A DNA stretch of 8,001 bases, taken from contig CAJTTU010000094.1 in assembly GCA_910579325.1 (NCBI GenBank), forward strand, positions 1-8,001, written 5' to 3'. Within the stretch, counting starts at the first letter, position 1, and every line of letters begins with the position of its first letter. Both the position numbers and the translations under genes were made by a program. Shown one piece after another: positions 1-5,950 of this stretch. This DNA comes from an uncultured Lachnospiraceae bacterium. GTDB lineage: Bacteria > Bacillota > Clostridia > Lachnospirales > Lachnospiraceae. The notes under the pieces were generated by a model. It worked only from the letters and a program-made list of their open reading frames with translations. It was not told the DNA's origin and did not search any database.

Positions 1-216
1 GAGCTTCCGGCAGGCGCGGATGTGGAATCAACTTTTTTCGTGACGGCGGAGAACGGTCTGGTTACGGTTTATGAGAGCGACAGAAAAACCCTCTATCTTC
101 ACACGAATATTGAGGTCGGATGGCTGGAGCAGGAGGAACAGCTGCGGCTTATGGAAGGATTTTATGTGCCTACGGAGATGGAACTGTATGACTGTCTGGA
201 AAATTATACAAGCTGA
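1..216 (+). CDS. C-terminal fragment of a hypothetical protein, BofC C-terminal-like
   Basis: An open frame runs in from the left edge without a start codon and ends at TGA 214-216, giving the last 71 residues of a larger protein. The visible part alternates short beta-like stretches (STFFVTAENGLVTVYES, KTLYLHTNIEVGWL) with an acidic C-terminal helix region ending in ELYDCLENYTS. This pattern (a residue reading of a short sheet, then 'l.eGfyv.te.ELy..Len.tS') resembles the C-terminal domain of BofC-type proteins and small exported proteins common in Lachnospiraceae. That assignment is from memory of the family pattern and not a search. The N-terminus, including any signal peptide or membrane anchor, lies outside the window. 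The GTG at 22 has no convincing ribosome binding site before it and is probably internal. A terminator at 314-342 separates it from the next operon. Confidence 0.6.
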   Translation, partial: ELPAGADVESTFFVTAENGLVTVYESDRKTLYLHTNIEVGWLEQEEQLRLMEGFYVPTEMELYDCLENYTS

Positions 217-247
217 CACGGGCGGCGTGCCGTCGCCTGTGTGTCAG
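213..247 (+). other. Imperfect hairpin overlapping the stop codon
   Basis: CTGACACGGGCG (213-224) pairs with CGCCTGTGTGTCAG (234-247), a stem of about 12 pairs with one G-T pair and a 2-nt bulge, and a loop of 9 nt. The arm begins at the stop codon of the upstream gene. No T-run follows, so it is not a classic intrinsic terminator. It may protect the 3' end of the message. Confidence 0.45.
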
Positions 248-313
248 AAATGACAAAACGCGGAAAATGTATGCCGGTCTGTGAAGATTATATGAAATAA
301 ATATGAAATTTTG

Positions 314-342
314 GCTTGCTCTTGACAGAGCGGGCTTTTTTT
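314..342 (+). terminator. Intrinsic (Rho-independent) terminator of the upstream gene
   Basis: GCTTGCTC (314-321) pairs with GAGCGGGC (328-335), 8 pairs of which two are G-U, with a 6-nt loop TTGACA, directly followed by seven T (336-342). The stem plus T-run is the standard form of an intrinsic terminator. It would end transcripts from the gene at the left edge before they enter the marR operon. The loop is at the same time the -35 box of the next promoter. Confidence 0.75.
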
Positions 343-350
343 GATTTAAT
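322..350 (+). promoter_or_regulatory. Sigma-A-type promoter of the marR-ABC operon
   Basis: A perfect -35 box TTGACA (322-327) is followed after exactly 17 bp by TTTAAT (345-350), which matches five of six positions of the -10 consensus. The start of transcription is expected near 356-358, which gives a leader of about 53 nt before the marR start codon. The -35 hexamer lies inside the loop of the preceding terminator, and the predicted start lies inside the palindrome at 353-366. Confidence 0.75.
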
Positions 351-352
351 TA

Positions 353-366
353 TATAGCGTGCTATA
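353..366. promoter_or_regulatory. Palindromic operator, probable MarR binding site
   Basis: TATAGC-GT-GCTATA is a perfect 6-bp inverted repeat with a 2-bp centre. It starts 3 bp after the -10 box and covers the predicted transcription start. MarR-family dimers bind short palindromes of this size near their own promoters, so autorepression of the marR-ABC operon is the simplest reading. The position and symmetry are seen in the sequence; the identity of the binding protein is inferred from the adjacent marR gene. Confidence 0.65.
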
Positions 367-409
367 CAAATGGGACGGGTATATGTTTTTCATAAAAGAG
401 GTGAGAGAA

Positions 410-868
410 ATGTCGGAGGACAAAGAGTGTCTTGGGAGGCTGTTTAAACAAATCCATTTTGCTTTTGAGATGCGTGGAGCCAGATTAATGAAAGCCGTGG
501 AGGTGACGCCGGCACAAATGGATATTATGCTTTTGCTGTACGCGAAAGAGCGGGAAGGGCGCGAAGTGACCCAGAGAGATATCGAGACGATTTTAAGGCT
601 TTCCAATCCCACGGTGACAGGTCTTTTAAATCGGATGGAGGAAAAAGGATTCATCCGCCGGGTCAGAAAGGAAACGGATAAACGATGCCGTTTCATCTAT
701 ATGACGGAACATGGCCTGACGCATATGGAAATGCTGGTACATGCCAGAAAACAGGGAGAAGCCCATATCGTAAAAGGAATGACGTCCCGGCAGGTAGAAG
801 AACTGAAACAATTGTTAAAAATTGTGTTATCCAATCTGACAGAGCAGGAAGGAACGCAGGGTTTGTAA
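410..868 (+). CDS. MarR-family transcriptional regulator
   Basis: A 152-residue winged helix-turn-helix protein of typical MarR length. It is likely a cytoplasmic dimer that represses the operon it heads and releases DNA when a small ligand binds. Residues about 33-65 (TPAQMDIMLLLY ... VTQRDIETILRLS) form the first helices of the DNA-binding domain. SNPTVTGLLNRMEEKG (65-80) is the recognition helix region. RRVRKETDKRCRFIYMTEHG (83-102) is the beta wing with the family's D-x-R feature (D90, R92). Helices at both ends would form the dimer interface. The start at ATG 410 was chosen because AGAGGTGAG (397-405) lies at correct spacing; an in-frame GTG at 359 sits within the operator at the predicted transcription start and has no ribosome binding site. 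The two ABC exporter genes follow on the same strand, which suggests that it senses the compounds they export. The ligand is unknown. Confidence 0.9.
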   Translation: MSEDKECLGRLFKQIHFAFEMRGARLMKAVEVTPAQMDIMLLLYAKEREGREVTQRDIETILRLSNPTVTGLLNRMEEKGFIRRVRKETDKRCRFIYMTEHGLTHMEMLVHARKQGEAHIVKGMTSRQVEELKQLLKIVLSNLTEQEGTQGL

Positions 869-870
869 AA

Positions 871-887
871 GAAGTTGCGGAACTGTA
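871..887 (+). repeat. 17-bp direct repeat, copy 1
   Basis: GAAGTTGCGGAACTGTA occurs here, 2 nt after the marR stop codon, and again at 975-991 just before the ribosome binding site of the first ABC gene. The repeat period is 104 bp. GTTGC at 874-878 can pair with GCAAC at 893-897, and CTGTA at 883-887 can pair with TACAG at 889-893, so this copy can fold locally. Confidence 0.85.
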
Positions 888-905
888 CTACAGCAACGTA
901 CCGTA

Positions 906-969
906 CAAGCCCCGGGAGGATTTACAGACACTTTAGTGGCTGGAAATTCTCCCAGATTCAGGGGGCTTG
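906..969 (+). other. Long structured RNA hairpin in the marR-ABC spacer
   Basis: CAAGCCCC (906-913) pairs with GGGGCTTG (962-969). Directly inside it, GGGAGGATTT (914-923) pairs with AAATTCTCCC (944-953) with one G-U, giving 18 pairs with a single 8-nt bulge on the right side. The 20-nt apical part can form a small CAG/CTG and CAC/GTG stem. No T-run follows, so this is not an intrinsic terminator. It lies 25 nt upstream of the ABC ribosome binding site and between two copies of a 17-bp direct repeat. Possible roles are processing or stability control between the regulator and transporter parts of the message, or translational control; no known riboswitch class was recognised. Confidence 0.65.
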
Positions 970-974
970 GAAGG

Positions 975-991
975 GAAGTTGCGGAACTGTA
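975..991 (+). repeat. 17-bp direct repeat, copy 2
   Basis: Second exact copy of GAAGTTGCGGAACTGTA, 3 nt before the AGGAGG ribosome binding site (995-1000) of the first ABC gene. Its GTTGC (978-982) could compete with copy 1 for pairing with GCAAC at 893-897. If the 104 bp from 871 to 974 were removed, marR and the ABC gene would be separated by a normal short spacer, so the segment looks like an insertion or duplication. Confidence 0.85.
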
Positions 992-1008
992 ATTAGGAGG
1001 TAAAGTTG

Positions 1009-2784
1009 ATGGTAAAAAAACTTTTGAGTCATGTAGGGGAGTTTAAAAGGGACTCCCTTCTGACCCCGCTGTATGTCAGCGGCGAGACGGTGCTGGAGGT
1101 GCTGATCCCGCTGATGATGGCTGCGATTATTGACAACGGCCTGGATGCGGGAAATATGAGATATGTATTCGGCGTGGGAGTGATTATGCTGGTAATGGCC
1201 ATGCTTTCTCTGGTGTGCGGCATTCTGGCGGGACGGTATGCTTCCAGAGCTTCCACAGGTCTGGCGCGGAATATAAGAAAGGCCATGTATGATAACATAC
1301 AGGAATTTTCCTTCTCGAATATCGACAAATTCTCCACCGCCGGTCTGATTACCCGTTTGACGACGGACGTGACGAACATTCAGAATGCCTATCAGATGAT
1401 TATCCGGATGTGCGTCCGCTCTCCGCTGATGATGATCTTTTCCATGATTATGTGCATTTATCTCAGCCCCAAATTGTCGGTGATTTTCCTGGTGGCGCTG
1501 GTATTTTTATCGATTGTGCTGTACTTTATTATGACCAGAGCTCACGGGTATTTTACAAAATTGTTTCATCAGTACGATGAACTGAATGCCAGAGTGCAGG
1601 AAAACGTCACGGCGATCCGTACGGTGAAAGCTTATGTGCGGGAAGATTTTGAGAACAGGAAATTCAAAGAACAGTCACATATGGTATATTACTTGTCTGT
1701 CTGCGCAGAAAAACTGGTGGTCATGAATATGCCGGTGATGCAGTTTACCGTGTATACCTGCATTCTGATGCTGTCTTGGCTGGGAGCGCGTATGATCGTG
1801 GCGGGGGATATGACCACCGGGGCGCTGATGAGCCTGTTTACTTATTCCACACAGATTTTGACCAGTCTGATGATGATTTCCATGGCTTTTGTAATGCTTA
1901 CAATGGCGAAGTCTTCGGGAGACCGCGTAGTCGAGGTGCTGGAGGAAAAGAGCAGTCTGTCAAACGGAAAAGATCCACTGATGAAGGTGGAGGACGGCTC
2001 CGTTGAATTTGATAATGTCAGCTTCCGATATAATGAGGGTGAGAATAAAGAGGTGCTTCGAAACGTGACCTTTACCATCCGTTCTGGTCAGACAGTCGGT
2101 ATTCTGGGCGGAACCGGCAGCTCCAAATCCACGCTGGTGCAGCTGATTCCCCGTCTGTATGACGTGACGGAAGGAAGCGTGAAAGTGGGCGGCAGAGACG
2201 TCCGGGAGTATGATCTGGAGACGCTGCGAAACGAGGTGGCTATGGTGCTGCAGAAGAACGAGCTGTTTTCCGGTTCGATTAAAGAAAACCTGCGCTGGGG
2301 CAAAAAGGATGCCACCGACGAGGAGATCGAGCTGGCCTGCCGCCATGCTCAGGCCCATGAGTTTATCGAAAAGATGCCTGACGGCTACGACACCTATATT
2401 GAACAGGGCGGCGCCAATGTGTCCGGCGGCCAGAAGCAGAGGCTCTGTATCGCCAGGGCGCTGATCAAAAAGCCGAAGGTACTGATTCTGGACGACTCCA
2501 CCAGTGCGGTGGATACCCGGACCGACGCGCTGATCCGTCAGGCTTTTGCCCGGGATATTCCGGATACGACGAAACTGATTATCGCCCAGCGGATTTCTTC
2601 TGTCCAGGACGCGGACCAGATTATTGTACTGGATCAGGGAAGCGTGAACGGTATTGGGTCTCATGAGGAATTGCTGCAAAATAATGAGATTTACCGGGAT
2701 GTGTATCAGTCGCAGCTGAAAGGGGGGACAGAAGAATCTGTTACACCTTTCAACGGGAAAACCAATTCAGGAGGTGAGGCGTAA
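1009..2784 (+). CDS. ABC exporter half-transporter, degenerate-site subunit (BmrC/TM287-like)
   Basis: A 591-residue membrane protein with an N-terminal six-helix exporter domain (about residues 25-300) and a C-terminal ATPase domain (about 330-570), the normal length for a half-transporter of the multidrug/lipid exporter class. The ATPase motifs are unusual in a consistent way. Walker A is GGTGSSKST (367-375), with Ser372 in place of the third glycine; the Q-loop is Q415; the signature is canonical VSGGQ (471-475). Walker B is VLILDD (491-496), with Asp496 in place of the catalytic glutamate, and the switch position is Gln527 (IIAQR) rather than histidine. Such a subunit should bind ATP but hydrolyse it poorly, and it lends its intact signature motif to the partner. 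ATG 1009 is preferred over TTG 1006 because AGGAGG (995-1000) is 8 nt upstream. Its stop codon abuts the start of the partner gene. The substrate is probably a drug, peptide or lipid and cannot be read from sequence. Confidence 0.92.
   Translation: MVKKLLSHVGEFKRDSLLTPLYVSGETVLEVLIPLMMAAIIDNGLDAGNMRYVFGVGVIMLVMAMLSLVCGILAGRYASRASTGLARNIRKAMYDNIQEFSFSNIDKFSTAGLITRLTTDVTNIQNAYQMIIRMCVRSPLMMIFSMIMCIYLSPKLSVIFLVALVFLSIVLYFIMTRAHGYFTKLFHQYDELNARVQENVTAIRTVKAYVREDFENRKFKEQSHMVYYLSVCAEKLVVMNMPVMQFTVYTCILMLSWLGARMIVAGDMTTGALMSLFTYSTQILTSLMMISMAFVMLTMAKSSGDRVVEVLEEKSSLSNGKDPLMKVEDGSVEFDNVSFRYNEGENKEVLRNVTFTIRSGQTVGILGGTGSSKSTLVQLIPRLYDVTEGSVKVGGRDVREYDLETLRNEVAMVLQKNELFSGSIKENLRWGKKDATDEEIELACRHAQAHEFIEKMPDGYDTYIEQGGANVSGGQKQRLCIARALIKKPKVLILDDSTSAVDTRTDALIRQAFARDIPDTTKLIIAQRISSVQDADQIIVLDQGSVNGIGSHEELLQNNEIYRDVYQSQLKGGTEESVTPFNGKTNSGGEA
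2769..2777 (+). promoter_or_regulatory. Ribosome binding site within the end of the first ABC gene
   Basis: AGGAGGTGA lies inside the last codons of the upstream gene, 7 nt before ATG 2785. The zero-base gap between the genes and this site support translational coupling of the two subunits, which fits a heterodimer made in equal amounts. Confidence 0.8.
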
Positions 2785-4710
2785 ATGAGCGAAAGAGTTC
2801 GTGAAGTAAGAGGTCCGAGAGGCGGAAGAGGCATGCGGGGAGGCCCCAAAGCGGCCAATCCGGTGAAAAGTTTAAAACGGCTGTTAAACTATATTTTTCA
2901 ATCTTATAAACTGGCGTTTGTCTTTGTGGTAATCGCTATCGTGATCAGCGCCGTAGTCGGTGTGATGGGTAACCTGTTTTTAAGGAGCCTGATCGATTCT
3001 TATATCGTACCATTTTTAAGCCAGAAGAGTGTGGATTATTCCCCGCTGATCCGTGCGCTGCTGATTATGGCCGGCATCTACTATCTGGGAGTAGTCGCTA
3101 CCTATACTTATAACAGGATTATGATCTGTGTATCCAACGGCACGCTGAACCGGATCAGAGACGATATGTTTACCCATATGGAATCACTTCCTATCAAATA
3201 TTTTGATACCCATGCCCATGGAGATATCATGAGCTGTTATACCAATGACACAGATACTTTGCGTCAGATGGTCAGTCAGAGTATTCCCCAGTTGATTACT
3301 GCCAGCATTACGGTGGTGACCACTTTTGTGTCTATGGTGCTGCTGAGTCCGGTGTTGACGATACTGGTAATTATCTCTGTGATCGTCATGGGTCAGGTGA
3401 CCAAAGTGGTCGGCGGAAAAAGCGCGGTTTATTTCCGGGAGCAGCAGAAAAACCTGGGGGCCATCAATGGTTATATTGAGGAAATGATAGGCGGCCAGAA
3501 AGTGGTGAAAGTGTTCTGTCATGAGGAAGAAGCGAAAGAAAAATTCAAAGAGTTGAACCAGAACCTGTTTGAAAGCGCGGATCATGCCAATACCATGGCT
3601 TTTGTTCTGATGCCGATTATGAATAATCTGGGCTATATCAATTATGTTCTGACGCTGACACTGGGAGCGGTGATGGCCATCAATGGCTTTGGTGGTATGA
3701 CACTGGGAACGCTGGCCTCTTTCCTGCAGTTGAGCAGAAGCTTCAATATGCCCGTTACCCAGATATCTCAACAATTTAACTCTATTATTATGGCGCTGGC
3801 CGGCGCGGAGCGTATTTTCGCTCTGCTGGATGAAAAACCGGAGGAGGACAACGGCTATGTGATGCTGGTGAACGCCAGAGAAAATGAGCGGGGGGAGATC
3901 GAGGAGTCTGATGAGCGTACCGGCCTGTGGGCATGGAAGCACCGCCATGGCGACGGCACCGTCACATATAAAAAGCTGGAAGGCGATGTGGTATTTGACG
4001 GTGTGGACTTCGGATATACGGATGAAAAGATCGTGCTGCATGATATCAAGCTGTACGCGAAGCCAGGGCAGAAGGTGGCTTTCGTAGGAGCGACAGGAGC
4101 CGGAAAAACGACGATCACTAATCTGATTAATCGGTTTTATGATATTCAGGACGGCAAGATCCGTTACGACGGCATTAATGTGAATAAAATCAATAAGAAC
4201 GATCTGCGCCGCTCTCTGGGAATGGTTTTGCAGGATACCCATCTGTTTACCGGTACCGTAATGGAGAATATCCGGTTCGGCCGTCTTACGGCTACGGACG
4301 AGGAGGTAATCGCAGCCGCAAAGCTGGCCAATGCCCATGAATTTATTGAGAAGCTGCCGGACGGCTATCACACAGTTTTAAGCGGCGATGGCGCCAGCCT
4401 GTCCCAGGGACAGCGTCAGCTGCTGTCTATCGCCAGAGCTGCCATCGCGGACCCGCCGGTGCTGATTCTGGATGAGGCGACTTCCAGCATCGATACCCGT
4501 ACGGAGCGGATTGTTCAGGAGGGTATGGATCATCTGATGGAGGGACGGACGGTATTTGTAATCGCGCACAGACTGTCCACCGTCCAGAATTCCAATGTGA
4601 TTATGGTACTGGAGCAGGGACGGATTATCGAACGGGGCAGCCATGAAGAGCTGATCGAGCAGAGAGGAAAGTATTATCAGCTGTATACCGGAGCGTTTGA
4701 ATTGTCTTAA
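2785..4710 (+). CDS. ABC exporter half-transporter, catalytic subunit (BmrD/TM288-like)
   Basis: A 641-residue partner of the preceding subunit: exporter membrane domain at about residues 40-340 and ATPase domain at about 400-640. Its catalytic residues are canonical: Walker A GATGAGKTT (435-443), Q-loop Q483, Walker B VLILDE (559-564) with Glu564, and switch His595 (VIAHR). Its signature is degenerate, LSQGQ (539-543) in place of LSGGQ. The active ATP site is therefore formed by this subunit's Walker motifs and the other subunit's VSGGQ, as in known heterodimeric exporters such as TM287/288 and BmrCD. Two parts are extra to a minimal half-transporter. One is a basic Arg/Gly-rich N-terminus (residues 1-28). 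The other is an insert of about 45 residues (352-398) between membrane and ATPase domains, acidic at first and then WAWKHRHGDGTVTY. The insert type is, to my recollection, common in clostridial members of this group. Confidence 0.92.
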   Translation: MSERVREVRGPRGGRGMRGGPKAANPVKSLKRLLNYIFQSYKLAFVFVVIAIVISAVVGVMGNLFLRSLIDSYIVPFLSQKSVDYSPLIRALLIMAGIYYLGVVATYTYNRIMICVSNGTLNRIRDDMFTHMESLPIKYFDTHAHGDIMSCYTNDTDTLRQMVSQSIPQLITASITVVTTFVSMVLLSPVLTILVIISVIVMGQVTKVVGGKSAVYFREQQKNLGAINGYIEEMIGGQKVVKVFCHEEEAKEKFKELNQNLFESADHANTMAFVLMPIMNNLGYINYVLTLTLGAVMAINGFGGMTLGTLASFLQLSRSFNMPVTQISQQFNSIIMALAGAERIFALLDEKPEEDNGYVMLVNARENERGEIEESDERTGLWAWKHRHGDGTVTYKKLEGDVVFDGVDFGYTDEKIVLHDIKLYAKPGQKVAFVGATGAGKTTITNLINRFYDIQDGKIRYDGINVNKINKNDLRRSLGMVLQDTHLFTGTVMENIRFGRLTATDEEVIAAAKLANAHEFIEKLPDGYHTVLSGDGASLSQGQRQLLSIARAAIADPPVLILDEATSSIDTRTERIVQEGMDHLMEGRTVFVIAHRLSTVQNSNVIMVLEQGRIIERGSHEELIEQRGKYYQLYTGAFELS

Positions 4711-4741
4711 ATTAAAAAGTTTTATATGTTTCCGAAAAGGC

Positions 4742-4769
4742 TTGACAAATTCCGCACCTGTGTTATCAT
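4742..4769 (+). promoter_or_regulatory. Extended -10 promoter upstream of the SPFH gene
   Basis: TTGACA (4742-4747) is followed after 16 bp by TATCAT (4764-4769), five of six matches to the -10 consensus, with TGT directly in front (4761-4763) as an extended -10 element. Transcription should start near 4776. No intrinsic terminator was found between the ABC stop codon and this promoter, so read-through from the ABC operon may also reach the SPFH gene. Confidence 0.75.
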
Positions 4770-4818
4770 GAATGTATGATATTAAAATGATATCAAAAAT
4801 ATAGCAGCACAGGCGCGG
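4752..4818. repeat. Interrupted inverted repeat spanning promoter and leader ribosome binding site
   Basis: CCGCACCTGTG (4752-4762) and CACAGGCGCGG (4808-4818) are complementary at 10 of 11 positions. Between them lies a smaller inverted repeat, GATAT (4778-4782) and ATATC (4790-4794). The left arm is in the promoter spacer and extended -10 element; the right arm overlaps the start of GGAGG (4817-4821). Confidence 0.5.
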
Positions 4819-4829
4819 AGGATTTATTC

Positions 4830-4901
4830 GTGAAAGATATTTTTTCGTGCCGGAGAGCGAAATTGAGAACAGGCCTGTCATGGCCGGGAGGAAGCGTATG
4901 A
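4830..4901 (+). CDS. Possible 23-codon leader peptide upstream of the SPFH gene
   Basis: A short frame starts at GTG 4830, 8 nt after GGAGG (4817-4821), and reads MKDIFSCRRAKLRTGLSWPG then GSV before TGA 4899-4901. Its stop overlaps the chosen SPFH start as ATGA (4898-4901), the usual arrangement for translational coupling. The GGAGG here does not serve the SPFH reading frame, which has its own GGGAGG at 4886-4891. The peptide is basic and has no recognisable domain. It could be a regulatory leader, or the site and frame could be accidental. Confidence 0.35.
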   Translation: MKDIFSCRRAKLRTGLSWPGGSV

Positions 4902-5947
4902 GTAAAGAGATGACGAACCGGAAGGATGCTGAAACGGGAGAACTCCAGGGAGGAAATTTTGGATCGACGATAAAGAATGTTGAGCAGAAAGAGCTGCATC
5001 CATTGTCCGGAGGCGTGATGGCCGCATTGGAAATCATTTTGCTGCTGGTCTGCGTTCTGGCCTATGTCTGGGCGGGTATGAGGCTGAGCGCAAAGGATAT
5101 TGTTCCCGCGTTGCCGGTGGCCGCGATCGTGGCGGCTTCTCTGGGAATCGTCACGTTTTGTATCCTGCTGGCCGGCTTCCGGATTGTTGATCCGAAAGAA
5201 GCGCTGGTGCTGGTGCTGTTCGGCAGATATTACGGCACGATTTTAAAAGAAGGCTTTTATTATGTAAATCCTTTCTGCGTTGGAATCAATCCGGCGGCGC
5301 AGAGACAGATGGTTACCACCGGAAAAGTAAGCGGCGGCGTCAATACGGCCAGTAAATGTGTTTCCATGAAAACCATGACTCTGGATAACGACAAACAGAA
5401 AGTCAATGACGAGCTGGGAAACCCCATCATTATCGGCGCCGTGGTAATCTGGCGGATTGTCAATCCCACGAAAGCCGTGTTTAACGTACAGAATTATAAG
5501 TCCTATCTGTCCATTCAGTGCGATTCCATTATCAGAAATGTGGCCAGAATGTATCCCTATGACGTGGTGAGCGAGGGCGACGTGGATGAGAAAAGCCTGC
5601 GGGGCAGCAGTCAGGAGATTGCGGACCGGATGAAGGAAGAGCTGCAGGGACGGGTGGAAATCGCCGGTATTCTGGTGGAAGAGGTCAAAATCACCCACCT
5701 GTCCTATGCTCCCGAAATCGCTTCCGCCATGCTTCAGAGACAGCAGGCCGTGGCCGTTATCGCCGCCCGCCAGAAGATCGTGGAGGGAGCCGTGGGCATG
5801 GTGGAGATGGCTTTGAACAAGCTGAATGAAAATGACGTGGTGGAGCTGGATGAGGAGCGCAAAGCCGCCATGGTCAGCAACCTGCTTGTAATCCTGTGCG
5901 GGAATAAAGACGTACAGCCGGTGGTAAACAGCGGGACGATTTACTGA
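4898..5947 (+). CDS. SPFH/band 7 domain membrane protein
   Basis: A 349-residue protein of the stomatin/prohibitin/flotillin superfamily. A soluble N-terminus of about 38 residues is followed by two hydrophobic segments (about 41-60 and 70-93, forming a hairpin or two passes). The SPFH domain follows from about 94 to 270, beginning FRIVDPKEALVLVLFGRYYGTILKEGFYYVNPF and including the typical strand-rich section with VIWRIVNPTKAVFNVQNY (about 183-200). A helical C-terminus follows (APEIASAMLQRQQAVAVIAARQKIVEGAV, about 271-299), which in this family mediates ring-like oligomers. Such proteins organise membrane domains or act with membrane proteases; the specific role here is unknown. ATG 4898 was chosen for its GGGAGG (4886-4891) at 6-nt spacing. 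In-frame GTG 4847 and ATG 4880 would give longer forms but lack good sites. A small RHH gene follows in the same transcription unit. Confidence 0.88.
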   Translation: MSKEMTNRKDAETGELQGGNFGSTIKNVEQKELHPLSGGVMAALEIILLLVCVLAYVWAGMRLSAKDIVPALPVAAIVAASLGIVTFCILLAGFRIVDPKEALVLVLFGRYYGTILKEGFYYVNPFCVGINPAAQRQMVTTGKVSGGVNTASKCVSMKTMTLDNDKQKVNDELGNPIIIGAVVIWRIVNPTKAVFNVQNYKSYLSIQCDSIIRNVARMYPYDVVSEGDVDEKSLRGSSQEIADRMKEELQGRVEIAGILVEEVKITHLSYAPEIASAMLQRQQAVAVIAARQKIVEGAVGMVEMALNKLNENDVVELDEERKAAMVSNLLVILCGNKDVQPVVNSGTIY

Positions 5948-5950
5948 GCA

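Noticed and set aside
359..409. Longer marR start at GTG 359
   Set aside because: It lies in the operator, at the predicted transcription start, and has no ribosome binding site; the extra residues do not match the family's N-terminus.
685..936. 83-codon + strand frame overlapping the end of marR and the spacer
   Set aside because: Mostly an out-of-frame reading of marR; no ribosome binding site, and composition fits a shadow. Only the small spacer frame was kept as a weak finding.
1960..2679. 239-codon - strand frame inside the first ABC gene
   Set aside because: Shadow of the ATPase domain coding strand; no recognisable motif.
3184..4371. Long 395-codon open frame on the - strand inside the second ABC gene
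   Set aside because: It is antisense to a clear ABC exporter gene, has a His/Gln-rich composition typical of a shadow frame and shows no domain or ribosome binding site.
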